A model generated the notes under the pieces. The model searched no databases, was not told where the DNA came from, and saw nothing but the letters and a program-made list of their open reading frames with translations. This document shows positions 37,304-46,564 of a stretch of 61,617 nt of DNA, piece by piece. Location of the stretch: the NCBI GenBank assembly GCA_020853775.1, contig JADYYH010000049.1, positions 1 to 61,617 of the forward strand, read 5' to 3'. This DNA is from Nitrospira sp. GTDB taxonomy: Bacteria > Nitrospirota > Nitrospiria > Nitrospirales > Nitrospiraceae. The position numbers and the translations under genes were made by a program. Positions within the stretch are counted from its first letter, which is position 1. Each line of letters opens with the position of its first letter.

Positions 37304-38404
37304 TCAAAACGGCGCGCGAGCCGCCACGCCGGGCCGATCCGGCAGACTGCCCAGAGCGGTCACGGTATTCACCAGGAACAGAACCAGCGTGACGGCATTC
37401 AATAACCCGCCGATCTGCCGTCCCGCACCCCAGCCGGACACGTCACCGATCAGTCGAATCAACAACGTCGCTTGCAGCAGCACCACATGCACGTAAAAAC
37501 GCGGTCGATACGTCATCTGCGCACCGAGCACCGCCGGAAAGATAATCGGCGCATGGGCGAAGATCATCGCAAACACGAACCCGAGGAAAAACGCGTGCAG
37601 CATGGCATCATAGTGCGGGCCCACAGGAACGCCCCCATAGATCATTGCCGCCAGCCCACTTACGCCCAGCCAGACATAACCACTGAGCAGACAGACGGCG
37701 ATGAAGCGCGTCAACCCGGTTTGGCGGACCGTTCGCCTCGCAATGTCATTGACGCCCAGCCATACGGCCAGGGCAGTGAGCCCCGCGCCGAACAGACGAA
37801 CGGCACCATCAAACCACCACCCCAGGAGCAACAGCCCCGCCAGCAATGTGCCGAGGAACAACAAGAACGCCCTTTGCGCGCCGGTGCTCACCTGCTGTAG
37901 CCGGGCCAATTCCAGCCGCTCACCGGCAATGGTCACCACGAGAAAGGCCGCCCACCAGAACACGACCAGAAAGACGGGCCAATTAAGCACCCACAGCAGA
38001 TTGCCGAGAGCCCAGACGATTGCCCCGCCTCCCATCGTGAACGTGTACAAGGCCGGGTGCCGCCGGATGATGGCTGCAAAAATCGCCACCAGTCCCGCAC
38101 TGCCGCCCAGCAGCAACAGCTGGGCGACGATCAGCGGACCCCCGGCGATCAACACCAGGGCGCCGAGACCGCTGAGTAATGGCGCCGCGTAGGCCCAGGG
38201 CTGGCCGAGCGCCACGGCTCGCTCCAGACTGATGAGCGTCCCGAGAAATCCTGACACCATCAGTGGACCATGCAACAAGGAAAACCCCGGCCGCGGGAGC
38301 GGCACATCCCAACCGAGGCGCGCGAGGCCGGCCCAGAGCCCTGTCAGCAAGGCCAGCATGCCAAGCGCAAGCAGCGGAAGCCGTCGCGGGTGGCGGATCG
38401 TCAT
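37304..38404 (-). CDS. NnrS-like multi-pass membrane protein
   Basis: A 366-residue protein with about 12 membrane helices. It has the family-like histidine positions in FSLLHGPLMVSGFLGTLISL and HYDAMLHAFFLGFVFAMIFA with the following HAPIIFPAVLG. NnrS proteins are heme/copper membrane proteins linked to nitric-oxide tolerance and denitrification. Only the sequence pattern supports the heme-binding idea here; no nor or nir genes are in the window. The gene lies between the hemerythrin-like and DUF59 genes, on the same strand with short gaps (22 and 49 bases). Confidence 0.8.
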   Translation of the reverse strand: MTIRHPRRLPLLALGMLALLTGLWAGLARLGWDVPLPRPGFSLLHGPLMVSGFLGTLISLERAVALGQPWAYAAPLLSGLGALVLIAGGPLIVAQLLLLGGSAGLVAIFAAIIRRHPALYTFTMGGGAIVWALGNLLWVLNWPVFLVVFWWAAFLVVTIAGERLELARLQQVSTGAQRAFLLFLGTLLAGLLLLGWWFDGAVRLFGAGLTALAVWLGVNDIARRTVRQTGLTRFIAVCLLSGYVWLGVSGLAAMIYGGVPVGPHYDAMLHAFFLGFVFAMIFAHAPIIFPAVLGAQMTYRPRFYVHVVLLQATLLIRLIGDVSGWGAGRQIGGLLNAVTLVLFLVNTVTALGSLPDRPGVAARAPF

Positions 38405-38426
38405 CGTGACAGCCCCTTCGGCTCTT

Positions 38427-38972
38427 TCATCGGGGCTCGCCCTTCTCAGATGGAGCGACCGTCTCCAGACGGTACCCAGCCCTGTCGAGTGCGCCCGTTA
38501 ATGTTTTCATCACGGCCGGACTGTCCGAATGCCGCATGTCGCTCACCATCGGCGCCGCTTGCAACGCGTCCCACAGTCGTGTCCTCTCTGTGTCCGGCAA
38601 TTGATCGCAGAGCGCATAGATTCCATCGGGGGCTTCTTCCACTGCGTTATGATCCGACAAGATCCGTCGAATCGTCGCCAGGATCTGACGGGTCGGGGTG
38701 GGCATGAGCAATGTCGCCAGCGCGCCATGGTCGAGCCGGAGCTTCGCAGCCACCGGTACTGGGTCCCCGCCTCGCCACTGCTGCAGCGCAGGTAACAGCA
38801 GTTTTTCTTCCATGCCGATGTGCCTCAGCAGGCCTGCGCGAAACTGGTCGTACGCTTCACTGTCTATCCGGCCGGGGTGAGCGCCGGCAGCCTGCAACAA
38901 TCCATCGAGCCGTCGGTGGTCCGCCGCAAGGAAATCGGCAATCACACCGCTGACATGGACATGTTCCTGCAT
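38427..38972 (-). CDS. Hemerythrin HHE-domain protein
   Basis: A 181-residue protein with the four-helix di-iron motifs: ADHRRLDGLL in helix 1, HIGMEEKLLLP in helix 2, LDHGALATLL and SDHNAVEEA in the later helices. The His and Glu residues are placed as in HHE proteins, which bind O2 or sense nitric oxide and iron. Its C-terminal about 50 residues resemble a short DUF2249-like or regulatory tail. It is the first gene of the trio ending with DUF59, so a nitric-oxide or oxygen-responsive role is likely from the context. Confidence 0.88.
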   Translation of the reverse strand: MQEHVHVSGVIADFLAADHRRLDGLLQAAGAHPGRIDSEAYDQFRAGLLRHIGMEEKLLLPALQQWRGGDPVPVAAKLRLDHGALATLLMPTPTRQILATIRRILSDHNAVEEAPDGIYALCDQLPDTERTRLWDALQAAPMVSDMRHSDSPAVMKTLTGALDRAGYRLETVAPSEKGEPR

Positions 38973-39169
38973 CCCCGCTCTCCCGAAGAATCCGCACGAC
39001 GCCGATCCGTCATCCGTGGCCTCAAGCTACCGCCGGGATGAGATGGTGTCAATCGGTGTGAGCCGTCAGGGAAGAAAAGAGACCAGGCCGATGACAGCGA
39101 CGAGGCAGGAAGATTCCGGAAGGAGCACTGAGGACGGACAGCCTACAACTCCGCAAAGTCCGACGCCAG

Positions 39170-42100
39170 TCACTGGACCAATCCAACCGCATGTTTGATG
39201 GCTCCATACAATTGCTCCACCGCCGCCTCCTTCGTCAGGAGCCGGCGAGCGCCGGCCTTTAACATGGCGGTCTGATTGTCCCCACCGGCATTCACGGAAA
39301 GGCCGATGATGGGAAGCATGGGATGGCGCGCGATGATCCGCCCGGTGGCTTCGATGCCGTTCATCTTCGGCATGCTGATGTCCATGATGACCACGGACGG
39401 ATTAAGCTGATCGACCAGGGCGACGGCCTCCTCGCCGTTTCCGGCTTCCCCGACGAGCGCAATATCCGAATACGTCTCCAACATCGCCCGCAGGCCCTGC
39501 CGGATCATGACATGGTCATCCACGAGCAGGACGCGGATAGGTCGCGACCCCGCCCTGTCCGGACGCACGGTGTCCGAAGCGGCGGCGGCTTCCCTCTCAT
39601 CGCTCTCGCGCTGCGTTTCCGCCGCCCGGGATGTCAGCGGCAATCTGAGTGTTGCCGTCGTCCCCTCACCGGGCGCGGATGCGATCCCGAAACTTCCGCC
39701 CAGCGTTCGCATGCGTTCTTTGATGCTGAACAGTCCAAACTTCGATGAGCTGCCGCCGACCGTCAAGTCCGGGGAAGTGGCAGCGGCGCTATCGAACCCT
39801 TTTCCTCGATCCCGCACGTGAATAATGAGCGAACCGCGCCCGTAGCTGAGCGAGACGTCCGCCGAGCCTGTCTCCGCGTATTTGTGAGCGTTCATCAATA
39901 ATTCACGGACGGATTGAAACAGCAGAATCGTCCAGTCTTCCGGGAGCACTAACCCTTCTTCATCCGGCAGTGTCACCGTCACCTTCATGCCATACCGTTT
40001 CATGTAGTCGGCCAGCCAGCGCAACCCTGCAATCAGCCCATGCTCGCGCAAGACCGGCGGACACAATTCGGCGACCAGCGTGTGCGTGTAGTTCAGCGCC
40101 CCGGACAGCATGCTTTGGACGTCGCGCATAATCTCCAGGTAAGCCGGATCCGCGCCGGCCAGCAGCATGCCTCGGCCGAGTTGCATCTTTCCGTACACCA
40201 ACATCTGTTGCAAGTGATCGTGCAAATCGCCGGCCAGCCGCTTGCGCTCCCGCTGCTCCGTCAGATTCAGTTCCGACGCCAGCGCGCGCAAGTCCGCTTG
40301 GGAACGGAGGAGCTCGTGCGTGCGTTCCTCAACCCGCCTCTCCAGACCGGCCGCGGCCGCCTGCAATCGCTCCTGGCTCTCCCGCAGCACCTTCGCGCCC
40401 CGGTCCCGATCCAGCACGATTCCAGCCAGATGCGCCCCAAACTCAGCCAGCCGCCGTTCCCAGGCATTCGGTTCCCGGGGCTCAGCCAAGGAGACAAAGA
40501 AAGACGCGATGGCCGTCCCGCCCTGGCCGTACACCGGCTGCGAGTGACAGGCCTTGATCCCGTGCGTCACACACAGCGTTCGCCACACGTCCGACCATGA
40601 GCCTTCCGTTTCGACGTCCGAACAGGTCACAGGATTGCCGGTGTGGATGGCGGTGCCGCAGGTGCCGATGGGCAGGTCGCTGATCGGCGCGCCGCGTATC
40701 GCCTCGCCGAAGGACGGCGGCACGTGCGCCGAAAACGTCTCGGCCACCGCCGTGCGTGCGGCATCCGCCACGAGCAATGCCGCGCGGGCGTTCGGCTCCA
40801 AGCGTGTCACGGCTCCCGTGAGCGCATCGAGGCATTCGCCGAGTGGGTGATTCATAGCGATCAATTCCAGCAGCTGTCGCTGCTCCGCCGACAGAGCCTC
40901 GTGCCGCTTGCGCTCCGTGACGTCGTAATTGATGCCCACCATTCGCTGCGGCCGCTTATCCGCATGCGCGACGACCGCGCCGCGCCCCGCAATCCATCGC
41001 ACCGAGCCGTCTGGCCGGATGATGCGGAATTCGGACGAAAACCGGTCGTTGCGTTCGGCCTCGGCAGCGGTGCGTTGGACGTATTCGAGGTCGTCCGGAT
41101 GCACAAGCTGGTAGAATTCGTCCATTGTCAGCGGGGGCCGATCGGGCGACAATCCGAAAATCTGATATTGCTGGGCATCCCACTCGACCACTCCCGTCGC
41201 GAGATCGATATCCCACGCCCCCATTCCACCGGCCATCATGGCGGTCCGCAGCCGTTCGTCGCTGTCCCGCAAGGCCGCCTCAACCGACCTGAGCCGCGTC
41301 GAATCGAAGTAGTAGCAGATCACACCGTACCGGCCGTCGGGCAGCGTGAGCCGATGGAGTTCCCATTCATAACCTTCGGTTTGCTCCAGGTCGGCGCGCG
41401 GACTCAGAAAGTCGCGCGAACGATACGGCCGTCCTGTCTCAAGCGTGTTGCGGAACCGCTCGATGATTTGGGCCGCCACCGGCTCAGGCCACAAAATGCG
41501 CATGACTTCATCCAAGTCGCGCCCGATCACCGGCCGGACGTTACAGAACGCGCCTTTTTGCCCGGCTTCATTCATATGCGCGATGCGAAATTGCGCATCG
41601 ACCACGTAGATGCCGAACGGCGACCGCTCCACCAATTCCCGAAACCGGGATTCGCTTTCGCTCAGGGCCAGTTCCGCCCGCTTCCGGTCAGCGATGTCTT
41701 GCACCTCGATGATGGTGCCGACGGACGCTCCCTGCGCGTCCCGCATCGGGCTCGCGGTAAACGCGACCTGATAGAACCGGCCGTCTTTATGGACGAACGT
41801 CTCTTCGCCTTGCATCCGGTGTTGCTGCGGGAAGGCTTGATCGATCGGGCATTCAGTAATCGGGTAGGGCCTGCCGTCAGGCCTGGTATGGTGCACCACG
41901 TCATGCAGCGGGCGGCCCCGGGTTTCATCAAGGCTATAGCCGGTGAGGATTTCCGCCGCAGGGTTCATGAAGACGCATCGCTGGCCTGAGTCCATGATGA
42001 ATAGCGCCACGCTGGCGTTATCGGTCACGGATCGATAGAGCCGGCGTTGCTCACCCAGCTCCTGTTCGGCAAGCTTTTGCGGCGTAATGTCCACGCCCTC

Positions 42101-43633
42101 GGCCAGCAAGTACTCCACCGCCCCCCGGTCGTCGCGCAAGGCCGTAAGACTGTTCAGGGCATAGCGCCATTGACCATCCAGCGTGCGATAGGCACCTTCG
42201 CCGGTCGCCGCGCCTTCATGGCGCAGCACGTCATCGAATTGCCATTGCCACGAACGAATGGTCTCCGGATGGTCCCGCCACCAAGGCGCGTCGAGGAAAG
42301 GACTGCCGATGAGGCTCGTCTGGGACGGCTTCGACGCGACGTTGCTGCGATATACCGATTCGCTCAGTTTTACGATGCGCCCGTCGGGAGTCAGTAGCGC
42401 GCTGAACCCGAGCTGCTGGTTGAACACCGCACTCAACAACCGTTCCCGGCCACGCAGCTCTTCCTCGGAGTGCTTGCGATCAGTGATGTCTGTGTTCGTG
42501 CCTAACCATCTGACGATACCGCCATCTTTGTCGCGGATCGGCACGGCACGGGTTAAAAACCACCGGTAGGCCCCGTCACGGCCCCGCAAGGGAAAGACTT
42601 CGTCCCAGGTCTCCCCGGTGTCAATCGCCCGGCGCTTGCTGGCGAGGACCCGATCGACATGGTCCGGATGATGGACCGATTGCCAACCCCACCCTTGCAT
42701 GGTTTCGAACGTGGTGCCGGTATAGTCATACCAACGCTGGTTCAACCAATAGACATGGCCGGTAGGATCCATCATCCAGACCAGCGGCAACATCTGATCA
42801 GCCAGTGTTCGAAACCGTTCCTCGCTTTCTTTGAGCACGCTGCGTTGCCGCTTCAGTTCCATGATGTCCCGCCCGATCATGGAGGCGCCGATCATATGGC
42901 CGTTCGAATCTGTGATCGGCGAAATCGTCAAGGAAAGATCCACCCGCCGGCCGTCCTTCGTCAGCCTGACGGTTTCGTATTGTTGGATACTCTCCCCGGA
43001 TGAGACGCGCTCAAGAATCTGGGTTTCCTCGTCCTGTAACTCAGCCGGAATGAGCCGGCGCACGGTATCACCGACCATCTCCGCTGCGGAGTATCCGAAC
43101 ATCCGCTCAGCCGCCGCGTTCCAACTGGTCACCACTCCGTTCAGCGTCTTGCTGACGATCGCATCGAACGAGGAGCCGACCACGGCCGCGAAGTGGGCCG
43201 CGACTTCCTGGGCGCGTTTGCGTTCAGTAATATCCTGCATGGCGCCGACGGCACGCAACGCCGCGCCTCGTGCGTCACGAACGATGTACCCGCGATCCAG
43301 GACCCAGGCATAGGTTCCGTCTCGCTTCACGAAGCGATACTCATCCTCCCAACGGATCACCGACGGGTTGTGGATGGCCGCATGAAAGGCTCCGCCCACC
43401 CGCTCGCGGTCCTCCGGGTGGACGCGGTCGACCCACCATTGCGCCGATTGCCGCTGTTCAACGATCTCGGTCCAGCCAAACAGATCGGCGCCGGCCTGAT
43501 TCCATATCTGACTGTCGCTTGCAATGTCCCACACCCACACGGCATCACGGGTGGCGGCCAGCGCAAGGCGATACCGTTCCTCGGAGGCCTCCAGCTTTGC
43601 TTGGACTTGTTCATCCTCGGATGTGGAATTCAT
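39170..43633 (-). CDS. Giant hybrid kinase: seven PAS domains, GAF, HisKA_3 kinase and C-terminal receiver
   Basis: A 1487-residue cytoplasmic signalling protein without membrane segments. Seven PAS-type domains follow one another from about residue 15 to 900, recognised by repeated EERYRLAL, ESEERFRTL and ERLRTAM starts. A GAF-like domain lies at about 910-1070, then a coiled coil with a HisKA_3 phospho-acceptor (ERKRLAGDLHDHLQQMLVYG), a HATPase_c domain (RDRGKGFDSAA, KFGLFSIKERMRTLGGSFG), and a receiver domain (RVLLVDDHVMIRQGLRAMLE, phospho-Asp in VVIMDISMPKMNG). The kinase is of the NarX/DegS type. ATG 43633 with AGGAGAGG upstream is preferred over 43681. No separate response regulator is adjacent; the fused receiver lacks an HTH domain. 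Confidence 0.93.
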   Translation of the reverse strand: MNSTSEDEQVQAKLEASEERYRLALAATRDAVWVWDIASDSQIWNQAGADLFGWTEIVEQRQSAQWWVDRVHPEDRERVGGAFHAAIHNPSVIRWEDEYRFVKRDGTYAWVLDRGYIVRDARGAALRAVGAMQDITERKRAQEVAAHFAAVVGSSFDAIVSKTLNGVVTSWNAAAERMFGYSAAEMVGDTVRRLIPAELQDEETQILERVSSGESIQQYETVRLTKDGRRVDLSLTISPITDSNGHMIGASMIGRDIMELKRQRSVLKESEERFRTLADQMLPLVWMMDPTGHVYWLNQRWYDYTGTTFETMQGWGWQSVHHPDHVDRVLASKRRAIDTGETWDEVFPLRGRDGAYRWFLTRAVPIRDKDGGIVRWLGTNTDITDRKHSEEELRGRERLLSAVFNQQLGFSALLTPDGRIVKLSESVYRSNVASKPSQTSLIGSPFLDAPWWRDHPETIRSWQWQFDDVLRHEGAATGEGAYRTLDGQWRYALNSLTALRDDRGAVEYLLAEGVDITPQKLAEQELGEQRRLYRSVTDNASVALFIMDSGQRCVFMNPAAEILTGYSLDETRGRPLHDVVHHTRPDGRPYPITECPIDQAFPQQHRMQGEETFVHKDGRFYQVAFTASPMRDAQGASVGTIIEVQDIADRKRAELALSESESRFRELVERSPFGIYVVDAQFRIAHMNEAGQKGAFCNVRPVIGRDLDEVMRILWPEPVAAQIIERFRNTLETGRPYRSRDFLSPRADLEQTEGYEWELHRLTLPDGRYGVICYYFDSTRLRSVEAALRDSDERLRTAMMAGGMGAWDIDLATGVVEWDAQQYQIFGLSPDRPPLTMDEFYQLVHPDDLEYVQRTAAEAERNDRFSSEFRIIRPDGSVRWIAGRGAVVAHADKRPQRMVGINYDVTERKRHEALSAEQRQLLELIAMNHPLGECLDALTGAVTRLEPNARAALLVADAARTAVAETFSAHVPPSFGEAIRGAPISDLPIGTCGTAIHTGNPVTCSDVETEGSWSDVWRTLCVTHGIKACHSQPVYGQGGTAIASFFVSLAEPREPNAWERRLAEFGAHLAGIVLDRDRGAKVLRESQERLQAAAAGLERRVEERTHELLRSQADLRALASELNLTEQRERKRLAGDLHDHLQQMLVYGKMQLGRGMLLAGADPAYLEIMRDVQSMLSGALNYTHTLVAELCPPVLREHGLIAGLRWLADYMKRYGMKVTVTLPDEEGLVLPEDWTILLFQSVRELLMNAHKYAETGSADVSLSYGRGSLIIHVRDRGKGFDSAAATSPDLTVGGSSSKFGLFSIKERMRTLGGSFGIASAPGEGTTATLRLPLTSRAAETQRESDEREAAAASDTVRPDRAGSRPIRVLLVDDHVMIRQGLRAMLETYSDIALVGEAGNGEEAVALVDQLNPSVVIMDISMPKMNGIEATGRIIARHPMLPIIGLSVNAGGDNQTAMLKAGARRLLTKEAAVEQLYGAIKHAVGLVQ

Positions 43634-44296
43634 CTCACCTCTCCTCAGACATGCGGTCCCCGCCCGGCAGATCCCAGTCAATCAATCGGCCGAGTATTGT
43701 TCGCCTTCGAGCCGACGCCTGGCATTCGTCACTTACCAGAAAAGCAGTACCTTGAGCTCGCAACCTCTCCGCTTCCCGCCTATCGCGACGGCAGGGATGC
43801 GGCTAGGCTTTTAGCCGACAGCTGTCGAACCACAACTAGACGATAACAAGCGATGCCCTCGCGAGTACGAGGTCGGCCGGCCAGGAAGGCGTCGATGTGC
43901 GTAGAACGCGCGTCACCTCTCCTCCTCTTGAAATCAGAAGCTGCTGACAGTCGGAATGAAGCGGCATACCCAACCGTTCGAGCCCGGGAAGCCCTGAACG
44001 ATCAAGAGGCCAAAACCATGGGGTGAATCGAGAGCGAAATTATACCCCGGCAAGGGTGTTAAAGCGAGCTTGGCCCGCAGGGTGTTCGCGCAGGAAGGTT
44101 GACGGAGAGGTTGCAGGCACACGCGCCCGCGAAGGCGCACAGAAGAAGCCGCACCGTCGGGAGCTCCCGATTGAGAGAAATGTCCTACAACCGCGATTCC
44201 TACGTTTGCTACAGAATCGCCGGTCGGTGTTTCCACGAGGTTCCCAGCTCGGGCTCTCATTCAACACGGCCACAATTCTTTCCATCGCTTCCCCTT
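43634..44296. other. Gene-poor region upstream of the giant kinase
   Basis: About 660 bases without a supportable gene. It should hold the kinase promoter. The part at about 43930-44140 reads on the minus strand as an open frame (LALTPLPGYNFALDSPHGFG) that ends at 43934. I have no family for it. It could be a remnant or a repeated intergenic element rather than a gene. Confidence 0.35.
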
Positions 44297-45613
44297 TTAA
44301 TGTAGCGCGGCAAGAACCTTCAAGCGCTCCTTCACGCCCTTGCTCACGGACGCATGAATAGAGACCGGAAAATCTTTCGGCAGGCCAGCTTCAACTTTCT
44401 GCAGAGCCTTCAGCGCCGCGTCCGCGATTTCTTCGAGAGCCGTGGCAATCGCCGATTTCGGAAGTCCGGCCGCTGTTGCGGTCTGCACGAAGTGCCGACC
44501 CTGGATTTCGTCTATCCGGTAGTGACGGTTCGTGCCGACCGACAGTGAGAGTTTCATCTGCTTGCGTTGCACCTGTCCCGCATCAAGGCTTGGCTGAGCG
44601 GTCAGCACATCGTAGAGCGGCGTCAGGCGATAGCTGCCGCCGGGACCGAGAAACATGCTGAAATTTTTCGCATGTCCGTCTGTAGCCCCGATCAGCCAGA
44701 AGAACATCTGGGCCTTGAGCACCGTCTGCCGGTCCGCAGCCGGATTATCGCTGCCTTTCAGCACATCCAGAATCTTGACGAGTCCCGGCCCTCCTTCACT
44801 CTGATATTTTCTCGCGGGTGGAACCGAGAGTGCCTGGCAGAAATCCTCCTGCGGCAGGCGCAGCAGGCGCTTGTCCGCGGTCCACCGCCGGTCGAACCGT
44901 TCGATGACCAGCGCCCGGGTCTCATTGAAGTCATGGATCTCCGCCTTGTTGACCGGCAGCCCGAATGCTGCGGCAAGCTTCAGACAGTAAAATTCATTCT
45001 CGACACTATTAGACAGATCGATTCCGTCCGGAAGCCGGCCGATCTGCTTTTTAAGAATATGCGTGGTCGGCGTGGTGCCCGAAGGTTTCCACCATCGCCC
45101 CTTGTGGCGGAGCAGCGCGGTCTTTTCCTGTACCCCGGCCACGGAGATCCGGAAATCTTCATCGCGGCTCAGGCCCAGTGGAGCCTGCGATAACCCCTGC
45201 AGCAGTTTCTCTATCGCCGCATCGTTGATCGTTTCGCCTGTAATCGCGCTACGATCGCTTTCATCTGATGCCATATCGAACCCGATGAATTGCAGTGCGC
45301 CCACGCAATCGCGCCCAATGGCCGCCAACAGGCTGTAAAAATCTGTTCCGCCCGCGCCCACCTTTTCAGCGACACGCCGGCGCAGCGCATCGGAATCCGG
45401 CAGCAGATTGTCGAATACCGCCGCAACCGCCGCCCCCCTGTAGGCATCCTCCCGCAAAGGCAGGGAGAGCGACACCGGTATCGCGTGCTCCCATTCGAGC
45501 CATGCCGGCTCATACAGGAAGTCGATGGCGCCGGTAGCTGCCTTGCTGAGCCGGCCCACCGGCCGGTTATTCAGCAACACGCGCAAGGGCGCATGGGTCC
45601 GGCGGCGCGGCAT
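44297..45613 (-). CDS. hipA: HipA-family serine/threonine kinase toxin
   Basis: A 438-residue HipA toxin. The N-terminal domain is typical (VGRLSKAATGAIDFLYEPAW, PVSLSLPLREDAYRG), then the kinase part: Gly-rich SVAGVQEKTALL, ATP-site Lys in THILKK, catalytic loop FFWLIGATDGHAKNFSMFL and metal-binding YRLTPLYDVLTA. HipA enzymes phosphorylate translation factors such as glutamyl-tRNA synthetase and induce dormancy. The ATG overlaps the last base of the upstream antitoxin gene (TAATG). Catalytic Asp and Asn residues are intact, so an active toxin is expected. Confidence 0.95.
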   Translation of the reverse strand: MPRRRTHAPLRVLLNNRPVGRLSKAATGAIDFLYEPAWLEWEHAIPVSLSLPLREDAYRGAAVAAVFDNLLPDSDALRRRVAEKVGAGGTDFYSLLAAIGRDCVGALQFIGFDMASDESDRSAITGETINDAAIEKLLQGLSQAPLGLSRDEDFRISVAGVQEKTALLRHKGRWWKPSGTTPTTHILKKQIGRLPDGIDLSNSVENEFYCLKLAAAFGLPVNKAEIHDFNETRALVIERFDRRWTADKRLLRLPQEDFCQALSVPPARKYQSEGGPGLVKILDVLKGSDNPAADRQTVLKAQMFFWLIGATDGHAKNFSMFLGPGGSYRLTPLYDVLTAQPSLDAGQVQRKQMKLSLSVGTNRHYRIDEIQGRHFVQTATAAGLPKSAIATALEEIADAALKALQKVEAGLPKDFPVSIHASVSKGVKERLKVLAALH

Positions 45614-45870
45614 TAGAAGATCTCCTCGAGGTCCGCGGCCCGGGCCTTCGACCGGGGCACGATCCGCAACTCGAGATCAAGTGCGGCCAGCACGCTCAGG
45701 ATGGTCTGCAATTTTGCCGCTGGATTGCCCGTTTCGATCAGAGAGATCGTCTCCTGCCGCAGGTCCGCCTTCTCGCCAAGCGCGGCCTGGCTGAGGCCCT
45801 GCCTCTTCCGGGCGCAGCGCACCAGATTTCCAATCTGTCTTGGGTCGCGTGCTAAGTCATTCATGGTCAT
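45613..45870 (-). CDS. hipB: HipB-family antitoxin (XRE helix-turn-helix)
   Basis: An 85-residue XRE-type repressor that neutralises HipA and represses the operon. The HTH is in NLVRCARKRQGLSQAALGEK followed by ADLRQETISLIETGN, and a LELRIVP strand completes the dimer-forming sheet. ATG 45870 or 45864 can start it; no strong Shine-Dalgarno is visible. It precedes hipA with a one-base overlap, and a palindromic site lies 36-79 bases upstream. Confidence 0.93.
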   Translation of the reverse strand: MTMNDLARDPRQIGNLVRCARKRQGLSQAALGEKADLRQETISLIETGNPAAKLQTILSVLAALDLELRIVPRSKARAADLEEIF

Positions 45871-45905
45871 GCCACTATTCCGAGAAGCAATTATGCGCCA
45901 TATTT

Positions 45906-45949
45906 AATAAGTTGCAAATATGTCTTTTGGCACATATTACAAACTTATT
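45906..45949. promoter_or_regulatory. Inverted repeat upstream of hipB, likely HipB operator
   Basis: AATAAGTTGCAAATATGT at 45906-45923 faces ACATATTACAAACTTATT at 45932-45949, eight bases apart. The reverse complement of the second arm differs from the first at only three central bases. The AT-rich sequence also fits a promoter. HipB proteins bind such two-arm operators and repress their own operon; this one overlaps the probable hipBA promoter. Confidence 0.75.
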
Positions 45950-46001
45950 ACGCCCGACACATAGACCCAACGATTGCAGGAACCCTTTAGGCTTCCTGCA
46001 A

Positions 46002-46511
46002 TCACCGATCCAGTTCCTCTTCCAACACCGCCGGTGGCAACGTCGATTCGCCGGTTCGTCCGGCTCGACTTCTGGCGGTAAACCGCGCGCCTTTCGCCGA
46101 CTGAATCGGTGCGAACCGCAGGAACCCGATATCCTGCAGGATGTCGTTGTAGACCGCCTCCATCCCGCCGCGCATGAAGTAGGCTTCGTGCCAAAATCCT
46201 GCCCCGCCCGTATCATGAAGAAACTGCTGCCACCATTGCCGATGGGGCTCGGAACGAGCCCAGCGCTCCAGCGCATCGAAGTCGCGCCAATATTGCCGCA
46301 TTCCAACGTGCGGCGGCAGAAGCGACCAGAACAGTGATTCATGGAGCAGCAGCCCCTCCGGCCGCGCCTCGACTGATTTGGCGATTCGAGGACCGAAACC
46401 GAATAACGTCTTGAACCCTGTCCAGCGGTTAACCCGCATGCCGAGATAGATGACGACGAGGTCTGGAAACCCCGAGAGATCGACGGTCCGGCGGCTGATA
46501 GGAAGAGGCAT
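46002..46511 (-). CDS. DUF4188 family protein
   Basis: A 169-residue soluble protein with the DUF4188 layout: LVVIYLGMRVNRWTGFKTLF, GLLLHESLFWSLLPPHVGMR, QYWRDFDALERWARSEPHRQ, WHEAYFMRGGMEAVYNDI and the C-terminal Arg-rich tail. Some relatives are annotated as phenylacetaldoxime dehydratase or monooxygenase; the family function is not settled. ATG 46511 has GAGGAA upstream and is preferred over the TTG at 46550. Confidence 0.82.
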   Translation of the reverse strand: MPLPISRRTVDLSGFPDLVVIYLGMRVNRWTGFKTLFGFGPRIAKSVEARPEGLLLHESLFWSLLPPHVGMRQYWRDFDALERWARSEPHRQWWQQFLHDTGGAGFWHEAYFMRGGMEAVYNDILQDIGFLRFAPIQSAKGARFTARSRAGRTGESTLPPAVLEEELDR

Positions 46512-46564
46512 CGTTTCCTCGGAGGCAGGTCCCAGCATCGGCCGGACCAACGATTGATTGAAGA

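Noticed and set aside
40643-41989. Plus-strand open frame of 448 codons over the giant kinase
   Set aside because: It lies antisense to well-conserved PAS domains and has no family features.
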